Assembly (NCBI GenBank): GCA_963575645.1
Contig: OY754465.1
Span: 55,079,901 to 55,143,900 of the forward strand
DNA: 64,000 nt
From: Xanthostigma xanthostigma
Taxonomy: Eukaryota > Arthropoda > Insecta > Raphidioptera > Raphidiidae
Direction of reading: 5' to 3'
In this document: in pieces, positions 56,032 to 64,000 of the stretch
How the letters are laid out: every line of letters begins with the position of its first letter
How positions within the stretch are numbered: position 1 is the stretch's first letter
Made by a program: the position numbers and the translations under genes
The notes under the pieces: generated by a model
Told to the model about the DNA's origin: nothing
Seen by the model: only the letters and a program-made list of their open reading frames with translations
The model's database searches: none

Positions 56032-57037
56032 GTGCAGGGCATAGTGGCGCATTCGTTTGCAAAATTCGTTTGGTTCGTAATTTTTTTTTTTAAATGTCCA
56101 GGAGGCTCTCCTGATTATAACAGTGTAACATGACACTCAATATCTGTTGCCGTTATTGTTTAAACAACGAAAAATTGAAAATATTGCAAAATAATTTTTT
56201 TTGCAATAAATAATTTTTTTATATATTTTTCAGACTATTTTGAATCGAAAAAGTCCTTACACTCATTATCGTATCTTCAACCGGCGAATTTTTATGAATT
56301 TTTAAAAATTAAAAATCGTTGTAAATCGTGATTTTCTTGAATTAAATATAGTACACCTGAAAAAAAAATACCGTGATTTCTATTTTTTTATTAAATATTT
56401 AAACTTTAATAAAAAAAATGACGTAATCAGATTTCAAATATTTTATTAATTATTATGTTTATTATTCATAATAACAATATGCTCTTTACGCGCATGCACT
56501 TTAAGGATAGTAGTATTGTCATCTCACTCCCAGTCCTATGTATGACATTAGTAAGAGAGAGGCAGATGGTACGCTTCGACAAATTATTGCATATTGTTAT
56601 TATGAATAATAAACATAATAATTAATAAAATATTTGAAATCTGATTACGCCATTTTTTTTATTAAAGTTTAAATATTTAATAAAAAAATAGAAATCACGG
56701 TATTTTTTTTTTCAGGTGTACTATTTAATTCAAGAAAATCACGATTTACAACGATTTTTAATTTTTAAAAATTCATAAAAATTCACCGGTTGAAGATACG
56801 ATAATGAGTGTAAGGACTTTTTCGATTCAAAATAGTCTGAAAAATATATAAAAAAATTATTTATTGCAAAAAAAATTATTTTGCAATATTTTCAATTTTT
56901 CGTTGTTTAAACAATAACGGCAACAGATATTGAGTGTCATGTTACACTGTTGTAATCAGGAGAGCCTCCTGGACATTTAAAAAAAAATTTACGAACCAAA
57001 CGAATTTTGCAAACGAATGCGCCACTATGCCCTGCAC
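56032..57037. mobile_element. Foldback element with ~450-bp inverted arms
   Basis: GTGCAGGGCATAGTGGCGCA starts the left arm and its complement ends the right arm. TA flanks both (56030-56031 and 57038-57039). The arms, 56032-56482 and 56589-57037, are about 99 percent identical by eye, differing by a few substitutions and run-length changes. The ~106-bp centre contains TACGCGCATGCACTTT and CTCACTCCCAGTCC. No coding capacity. TA flanks suggest Tc1/mariner-type mobilisation. The near identity implies recent formation or ongoing homogenisation. Confidence 0.9.
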
Positions 57038-57039
57038 TA

Positions 57040-57730
57040 TTAGAATTTTTCCTTAGGTTGATCAGAGGAACATTGAGTAAATTAAAAAACTCCTTGTCAA
57101 AATAATCATTAACTACTTTATACGGATCTAATATACTATTATATAGAATTTTCTTACTAGCATGTTACAAATTAAACTGATGACAGTAAGAATCATAATC
57201 AAAATAGGATCGTCTGTACATGAAATGAAAAACAATATAAATTACAGAAATAATAACCCCTGTCCAAAGTTGGTACAAGTCGTCCAAGGCTGTGCAACGT
57301 ACGCCGATATTATTTATCGCACTTCTACAATATAATGTTATAAGAGATCTACAATTTATACCTTACCAATGGTTATAGCAGGCTAATGGTACGATATGAC
57401 TGTAAATCAAAACAGCCAGTTGACTTTTCAATAGCCAATATAATATCTGTTGAACAGATCTTGATTGCGTGCTGCAGAATACCTACAGTGATAATATATT
57501 ATTACTATTTTGTTTTGTTTGCAGAAGAGAATCGAGAATCTAGTTTTGTAAAAATCGTTGAATAATTAGTCTCCGATTAGAATTTCGTGTCATTAATCTT
57601 GTCTGCAACACCCGAGTTCTACTTACATGCTATTATGCAGCAACTACTCGACCGAAATCGTCGTTACAATGTAACCCCTTACGGTTCTGGCGGTCATTTC
57701 AATGGACATACTATTCTAACGCGTGGAATT
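57040..57730. other. No gene recognised
   Basis: Nothing identifiable before the tandem array. Confidence 0.4.
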
Positions 57731-58626
57731 TAAGTCAGCGTAATTAAATATCAAATATAAACACTTCATTGTGCTTGGGGCTTATATGAGATGTAGGCAT
57801 GCCAAACAAAACAAAGAAATACTATGTGCTTGGGAAGAAATATCGAGTCAAGTGTTGACCGCGGCAGTCATCCATTCACGCAAAACTGGTAAAAGTACAT
57901 TCCGAAAGTTAAGTCAGCGTAATTAAATATCAAATAAAAACATTTCATTGTGGTTGGGGCTCATCTGAGTTATAGGCATGGCAAACAAAACAAAGAAATA
58001 CTATGTGCTTAGGAAGAAATATCGAGTCAAGTGTTGACCGCAGTCATCCATTCACGTAAAGCTGGTAAAAGTACATTCCGAAAGTTAAGTCAGCGTAATT
58101 AAATACCAAACAAAAACATTTCATTATGGTTGGAGCTTATCTGAGTTGTAGACATGCCAAACAAAACAAAGAAATTCTATGTGCGTGGGTTGAAATATCG
58201 AGTCAAGTGTTGACCGCAGTCATCCATTCGCGCAAAGCTGGTAAAAGTGTACATTCCGAAAGTTAAGTCGGCGTAATTAAATATCAAATAAAAACATTTC
58301 ATTAAGGTTGGGGCTCATCTGAGTTATAGGCATGCCAAACAAAACAAAGAAATACTATGTGGGTGGCTAGAAATATCGAGTCAAGTGTTGACCGCAATCA
58401 TCCATTCACGCAAAGCTGGTAAAAGTGTACATTCCGAAAGTTAAGTCAGCGTAATTAAATATCAAATAAAAACATTTCATTATGCCTGGGACTTATCTGA
58501 GATATAGGCATGCCAAACAAAACAAGGAAATACTATGTGGGTGGTTAGAAATATCGAGTCAAGTGTAGACCACTGCAGTCATCCATTCACGCAAAGCTGG
58601 TAAAAGTGTAGGTACATTCCGAAAGT
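57731..58626. repeat. ~178-bp tandem array, five units
   Basis: Units start TAAGTCAGCGTAATTAAATA at 57731, 57910, 58086, 58264 and 58442, giving spacings of 176-179 bp, and the last unit ends at 58626. Shared blocks are CATGCCAAACAAAACAAAG, TATCGAGTCAAGTGTTGACC and GCAGTCATCCATTCACG. Divergence between units is a few percent. The period is close to nucleosome-repeat length, as in many satellites. Non-coding. Confidence 0.95.
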
Positions 58627-59840
58627 TCCCCAACTCGTTCCTATCGCTGTTGAATAAAATCTTTCTTCTTCTATTAAAATCGATCATTACAAGTTTCTTT
58701 GACTAATTTGCTAAATTTTAAATATTATTGTGCGCTACTGCTCCCTGTATCTGGCTTACGGTGTTACATTCCTTGTTATCGGCAGACCTTTAAATCTGTG
58801 TTCGAGATAAAAATGTAGTAATTTTTATTATTGTTTTAAAATTAAACTGTGTTTTTCACAACATTTTGTTTAATTACGTTCTACTCATAAAACATAATAA
58901 AGATTTTTTTTTCGATTTTGCATTAATATTTCGTAATTTATTTTATCATTCACGACGTATCTCTGGTAAATATTTTTTTCTTTTTGAAAAGATTAGGTAT
59001 TAAAAGTTAATTTAAAATAAAAATTTGATATGCTCTTGACCTAACCAGAAAAAAACGAATTGACCCGTAAAATAAAAATTAAATAAACGTTTTCTTCTCC
59101 AACAGTATCGCAAACGCAACTTGAGAAAATTGGGGAGGCACTTTTGCGGGGTACATGGTGCGGGGCAAACTATGCTAATACACAGGCCTTCTAATTATAT
59201 AAGTGGAGTCTACAATAATATAGGTACATTCGCTGGATTTAATCAGAGATGATACGTTTCAACTTGGACAAAGGTAATGGCAACATTGCATTTTCTTTCA
59301 TTTGCACCTACATCGCTCTTGCTTTCACTTAGTGTGCTATTGGACAGTGCAAGAGAAAAACACTCCCACCTATAGACTTTTATCCCTACCCGCAAGAGAA
59401 CACAAGCGAAGAAGCGCAAGCGCGGTTGCCATTTACATTTCCCTGAAATTTTAACATAATATTTTAATCATTTTGAATTTTTGACCCAACCTCCTTAATA
59501 AAAAGTGGACTGCAACTGCAAAAATCAAAAACACAAAAAAATACTTTCGCACGCGAAATAGCGTATACTAAAGCGCTATATTTTTAAATGCATTGTACGC
59601 AAACTCTAGACGATTATTTCTGCAAAATTTTAATTCACACCCACATAGTTTTTTATATGAACTCCCCAAAAATAAATCTATATAAACGTTTTTTTTTTAC
59701 GCTGGATTATACGGAAAGATAAATTAAAAAACGAAAAATCGTTACAAATCCTTTTTAATGAAGTCTTTATATCAGTAATTGACATGTTAATTTACTTCCT
59801 TATATCCGCGCCTGCGGATTATAAGATAAGTACATAAAAA
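58627..59840. other. No gene recognised
   Basis: CCAACCTCCTTAATA at 59487-59501 repeats the TTAA-adjacent end of the element at 61150-61845 and may be a solo end. Otherwise nothing. Confidence 0.4.
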
Positions 59841-60055
59841 AAATATAGTTTAAAAAAAACTAAAAAACACGCTTTATATCGCACTAAAAAGTAAAAAATA
59901 ATTGTTTTAAAATAAGCTTAAAAAGCGTGGGGCGCTTTGTTCCACATTTTCGTACATCGAGCGCCCAACGCTTTTTAAGCTTATTTTAAAACAATTATTT
60001 TTTACTTTTTAGTGCGATATAAAGCGTGTTTTTTAGTTTTTTTTAAACTATATTT
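59841..60055. mobile_element. Palindromic MITE, copy 2
   Basis: Position x pairs with 119896-x from 59841/60055 to 59936/59960, leaving a 23-nt loop (59937-59959). The arms carry ACACGCTTTATATCG, AAAAAGTAAAAAATA and AATAAGCTTA. It has the same loop as 17208-17494 but in the opposite direction, which a palindrome allows on integration in either orientation. It is 72 bp shorter. Confidence 0.85.
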
Positions 60056-60075
60056 TATTTTTCACTTTTTAGTTT

Positions 60076-60509
60076 GAGGATCTATAAAAGAATTTATTAA
60101 TCCTGGGGGTCCTAATAAGGATAATGGGAAACTGTTATCAAATTATTGCATTGTCATCGGTCCTTGATACGTATGCAAAGTTTCAAATTAATCTGAGGAT
60201 CTATAAAAGAATTTATTAATCCTGGGGGTCCTAATAAGGATAATGGGAAACTGTTATCAAATTATTGCATTGTCATCGGTCCTTGATACGTATGCAAAGT
60301 TTCAAATTAATCAGACTTCGGGAAATTGGTGAAAATAAAGCGTTTACTACAGAGGATCTATAAAAGAATTTATTAATCCTGGGGGTCCTAATAAGGATAA
60401 TGGGAAACTGTTATCAAATTATTGCATTGTCATCGGTCCTTGATACGTATGCAAAGTTTCAAATTAATCAGACTTCGGGAAATTGGTGAAAATTATGCTC
60501 AAAGATTCC
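60076..60509. repeat. Tandem repeat, three units (119 and ~157 bp)
   Basis: GAGGATCTATAAAAGAATTT starts units at 60076, 60195 and 60352. All share CCTGGGGGTCCTAATAAGG, TTGCATTGTCATCGGTCC and TTGATACGTATGCAAAG essentially without change. Units 2 and 3 continue with CAGACTTCGGGAAATTGG, which unit 1 lacks. The third unit runs into CATACATAGTTAGATACAT simple sequence. Near identity indicates a recent expansion directly after the palindromic MITE. Confidence 0.9.
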
Positions 60510-61069
60510 GTTACACATAGTTACATACATAGTTAGATACATACAACATACATACAACATACATATTTACAACCCAAACTAATATAAAGCGTTTAAAAAC
60601 ATGTACCGAGTGCAAACATCGTTATAAATAAAATTAGCATAAAAAAAAACGTTGTTCCAAAAAGTTCTCACTTGTTTCTTGATCTCAGATAATCCCTTAA
60701 TTTAAAAACAGCGACAGAACGAATTGGCGCAACAAACGGAAAATAATTGAGATTTGTTTCAAAAAAAGAGCAACCAATTTTAAAAATCATCACAACGATA
60801 TCTAATTTTATTTTATTATACTTTTCGTTGATGAATAATCCAACCAAGAACATAAATGTGAAAAAAGGAGCCGAGTTCTCGTCAAAAACTGCGTTTTGCT
60901 ATCTTAAAAAAATAACTGAAATGTAGAAAATATGCCAAGTTCCTTGCCGACACGCTTATAAATTTATACGCCAAACTTCAAGTTTTCAAGGGTCTCAATA
61001 ATGATCACTTCTTTAACGAAAACTTGCCAAATTTGGCGAAAAAATTTATAATCTCTTGCCGTTCTGTCA
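60510..61069. other. No gene recognised
   Basis: It starts with a CATA/ACAT simple-repeat region (60520-60570). The 61-codon minus frame 60668-60853 has no domain. Confidence 0.4.
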
Positions 61070-61925
61070 AGCTGCGCGCGCACCGAATTTACCTGTAGCG
61101 CAAGCTTGTAAAGACGTCTCGTGTGAAGCGAGCATATAATGTCAATTAAGGAGGTTGATGTGTTACAGTCTCAATCAAAAGGAAGTGGAATTCTAAATTC
61201 AGACTTTTTCAGAATAAATTTTTACAAAAGGTTATAAGTCGATGATACCAATAAATTATTGTCATAAAGGCATAAATAAATCATTTTTTTATTATTAATT
61301 ATTTTAGTATTTTACTTAATGGACTAACTTTTGAATTTTTTGTACAAAGTTAGGTTAGGAAAACTAAATTTATGTAAATACCTGTATTTTACAAATTTTT
61401 TGCAGTAAATAATTAAAAAAAGAAAAAAGAAGTAATGAAAATTAAAATTAAATCATTAAAAAGTTGAAAATTCAGTTAAAATTGTCAAGAATGAAAGTCT
61501 ACAATCAAAAATTGCTAAGGTTTAAAAATTTTTTTTATTGATTAAAAGTCTCCTAATTAAATTGGAAAAAATATTAAAATATGCGTAAGACATCATTGCT
61601 TTACACAATAAGTTTTCGGAACTGCTGACATTATTTGGTTATTTGCAAAAAATTAAAATGTACAGTTTGCGTGCTAGGTTGACATATTTTCCATAAGATT
61701 ACATGTTAAAGTGTTTTTAATTTTTAACTTTATAAATCCCCTAATGATTTTGGATTTTTTACAGAAAATTTTGTCATAAAAAAATCTATTAAAAAAACTT
61801 TATTTCAGATTTTTTACATTATCTTCGTAAAACCGCTCAACCTCCTTAAGAAAACCAGCGCTAGAAAATTAGTAGTGAAATCGGACACGGAACTAGCGGC
61901 AAATCCAGCCTCGTGTGCAGCGGAC
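61070..61925 (-). mobile_element. TTAA-type MITE family Z, copy 6, interrupted
   Basis: The left part contains TGCGCGCGCACCGAA and AAGACGTCTCGTGTGAAGCG, and the right part contains AGAAAACCAGCGCTAGAAAA and CCAGCCTCGTGTGCAGCGGA, followed by TTAA at 61926-61929. These match copy 4 (49321-49739) in order and orientation once the insertion 61150-61845 is removed. The left half of the family is missing. Confidence 0.8.
61150..61845. mobile_element. TTAA-flanked element (piggyBac-like target)
   Basis: GGAGGTTGA at the left and TCAACCTCC at the right are short inverted ends with exact TTAA on both sides (61146-61149 and 61846-61849). In family Z copy 4 the same site reads GCAATTAAGAAAAGC with a single TTAA, the uninterrupted target. 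TTAA specificity is the rule for piggyBac-type elements. The 696-bp AT-rich body has no transposase; the ends are short and lack the usual CCC start, so the superfamily is probable, not proven. Confidence 0.8.
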
Positions 61926-61930
61926 TTAAG

Positions 61931-62383
61931 ATTCTAAGTACACGGCGACATTGAAAACGATGCAAATAACGTTTAACATATAAACAGATCATCATTAATA
62001 ATAAAAGTTTAAACTGTCTGACAAAAAACAATGTACGGAACATTTTTGAGGAATTTCAATATGGCAAAGCGCCAAACAAATAGACACAATACGTACGGGC
62101 ATTTGATTTGCACCAATAATTTATTTGATCATGGATTGTTTTTATAGACAATTAAATAAAGAACGCTTGGGAAAAAAACTTGAAACTGTCACAGATATTT
62201 ACTGTAAGTACATTTTAAAAACTGCTTTTATAAAGAATGCTCTGAGACCCAAAACCGGATTCATGCACATGATTAATTTAATCAATGAACCAGGGATGGC
62301 CAAATTGCACTTCCAAACGAGTGCGTGTTGCCTTTACGAGCAGCTGAAGTAAAACTTCTAACGCACCCTTGTTCGGGAAATCA
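61931..62383. other. No recognised gene
   Basis: The 75-codon frame at 62125-62352 shows no known domain and ends just before the tandem array. Confidence 0.35.
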
Positions 62384-63130
62384 CCGATCACAAAATTGGT
62401 TTTGCGTCCGTAGTCATGATTCGCCTTCCGCTCAAGATGGTTTCTACAGATGCTTTTTTACGTCGCCAAACTGTCAGTCGATGGCTTCAAATAGCGGAAA
62501 CCGATCACAAAATTGGTTTGCCTCCGTAGTTATGTGTCAACTTTCGTTCAAGATGGTTTCTACAGATGCGATTTTATGCCGCCAAACTGCCAGTCGATGC
62601 CTATAAATAGCGGAAACCGATCACAAAACTGGTTTGCGCCCGTAGTCATGTGTCAACTTTCGTTCAAGATGGTTGCTGCAGATGCGATTTTATGCCGCCG
62701 ATCTGTGAGTCGATGGCTTTAAATAGCGGAAACCGATCACAAAATTGGTTTGCCTCCGTAGTCATGTGTCAACTTTCGTTCAAGATGGTTGCTGCAGATG
62801 CGATTTTATGTCGCCGATCTGTCAGTCGATGGCTTTAAATAGCGGAAACCGATCACAAAATTAGTTTGCGCCCGTAGTCATGTGCCAACTTTCGTTCAAG
62901 ATGGTTGCTGAAGATGCGATTTTATGTCGCCGATCTGTCAGTCGATGGCTTTAAATAGCGGAAACCGATCACAAAATTGGTTTGCCTCCGTAGTCATGTG
63001 TCAACTATCGTTCAAGATGGTTGCTGAAGATGCGATTTTATGCCGCCGATCTGTCAGTCGATGGCTTTAAATAGAGGAAACCGATCACAAAGCTGGTTTG
63101 CGTCCGTAGCTATGTTTCAGCATTCGTTCA
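62384..63130. repeat. 116-bp tandem array, about 6.4 units
   Basis: CCGATCACAAAATTGGTTTG starts units at 62384, 62501, 62617, 62733, 62849, 62965 and 63081, so the spacing is 117 and then exactly 116 bp. Shared blocks are GTAGTCATGTGTCAACTTTC, TTCAAGATGGTTGCTG and TCTGTCAGTCGATGGC. Divergence is a few percent. Because 116 is not a multiple of three, the short frames across it shift each unit, so it is non-coding. Confidence 0.95.
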
Positions 63131-63471
63131 ACCCTAACGTACCAAAACCACGCCAATGCAATGTGTTTGCGTCTGTTGTATGTCTGTTCGGTCTGCTCAA
63201 TACATAGACAGCACAAAATATACAATAATTGTATTCAGTATTCACATACAGCTCAGGCTGTATACTTGTTTTTGTTATTTCTTATTCTATTATCATTAAG
63301 AATTACAAATCAGCTCAAACAAGGACACTAACTGTAAAGTTTCAACAATGCGCCCTTGTTCAAAAAAGTTAAAAAAAAATGGTGCATATTCAACGAGAAC
63401 GGAAAATGTACATTATGATCATCACAAAAAAACAACTAGAACCCTAGTACAAATTCATATTTTCAATTTTA
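63131..63471. other. No gene recognised
   Basis: Nothing identifiable. Confidence 0.4.
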
Positions 63472-63919
63472 TCTATACTAATATATAAAGCTGAAAAATT
63501 GGTTTGTTTGGTTGAACGCGCTAATCTCAATAACTACTGGTTCGAATTGAATTTTTTTGTTGGATAGCCCATTTATCGAGGAAGGCTATAAAGCTGAAAA
63601 ATTGGTTTGTTTGGTTGAACGCGCTAATCTCAATAACTACTGGTTCGAATTGAATTTTTTTTGTTGGATAGCCCATTTATCGAGGAAGGCTATATATATA
63701 GGCTACATATCACGATCAATAGGAGCGGAGCATCAATGAAAAATGTTGCAAAATATAACTCAAAATTTGTCCGTCCTACAAAAGCCTTTGAACGGTAACT
63801 CCGATCATCATGCAATTTGAACACAACATTCATCTCAGTAAACTAAGATGAATGTGCATACTCATGTCCCTCCCTCCATTCGTTCTTTTGCACCCGGATG
63901 AACCGAGACTGGCCGCTCG
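63472..63919 (+). mobile_element. Family A Helitron with internal 103-bp duplication
   Basis: It starts TCTATACTAATATATAAAGC after a host A. The segment from AAAGCTGAAAAATTGG to CGAGGAAGGCTAT occurs twice (63487-63589 and 63590-63692) with almost no difference. The rest of the body follows, ending CACCCGGATGAACC and CTCG before host T, so the 3' tetranucleotide and hairpin have decayed. The tRNA-like module is absent. Confidence 0.8.
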
Positions 63920-64000
63920 TATTTTATAAATAACAAGCCGATATCTCCGGTATTGAGATGAAATGCGGCAGCGACAACAGTGGTGGAACCTTCGGCTCCA

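Noticed and set aside
57731-58626. CRISPR-like array
   Set aside because: Whole units repeat head to tail with no short-repeat/variable-spacer pattern.
59487-59501. Second copy of the TTAA-type element at 61150
   Set aside because: Only one 12-15-bp end is present; no matching left end or body was found.
62384-63130. CRISPR array or coding repeat
   Set aside because: Units are contiguous without unique spacers, the sequence is eukaryotic, and 116 bp is not a multiple of three.

Overview
The window looks like insect, most likely lepidopteran, nuclear DNA. It is AT-rich, and it contains several dispersed elements that I remember as typical of moth and butterfly genomes: short Helitrons with a TATATTAGTATAGAT end, the GGTTCCGTACC...ACTCGCACTTG element, the ACCGACTTCAAAAAA element and a PolIII-type SINE. 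This species-level inference rests on recalled repeat motifs, not on a database search. I found no convincing complete host gene. Essentially all recognisable content is transposable-element (TE) sequence, tandem repeats and long inverted repeats, so this is intergenic, intronic or heterochromatic DNA.

Layout. 0-10 kb: a 5'-truncated non-LTR retrotransposon end, a deleted mariner/DUF4817-type element, Helitrons, a hAT MITE with a perfect target-site duplication (TSD), a 105-bp tandem array, nested inverted-repeat elements and a perfect 153-bp-arm palindrome. 10-20 kb: a hAT-like element split by a TA-flanked MITE, two TTAA-type MITEs each carrying a nested insertion, a palindromic MITE and a segmental tandem duplication hit by a hAT element. 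20-33 kb: a Helitron cluster, a SINE, a 139-bp tandem array and a large nested element. 33-45 kb: a compound TA-flanked element, three more hAT elements (one keeping a transposase C-terminus), Helitrons and a 148-bp-arm inverted repeat. 45-54 kb: a decayed non-LTR ORF2 C-terminus, further TTAA MITEs, a hAT-like element and two SINEs. 54-64 kb: a 1-kb foldback element with ~450-bp arms, 178-bp and 116-bp satellite-like arrays, a second copy of the palindromic MITE, a TTAA element with its empty site visible elsewhere in the window, and a final Helitron.

Nothing here forms a pathway or operon. The parts relate as nested insertions, so their order of arrival can be read. The most interesting items are a Helitron subfamily carrying a tRNA-Lys-like module, the density of long near-perfect inverted repeats (six separate loci), and four different tandem arrays. 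These inverted repeats would form hairpin RNA if transcribed. Positions are hand-counted from the sequence and may be off by a few bases at degenerate ends.
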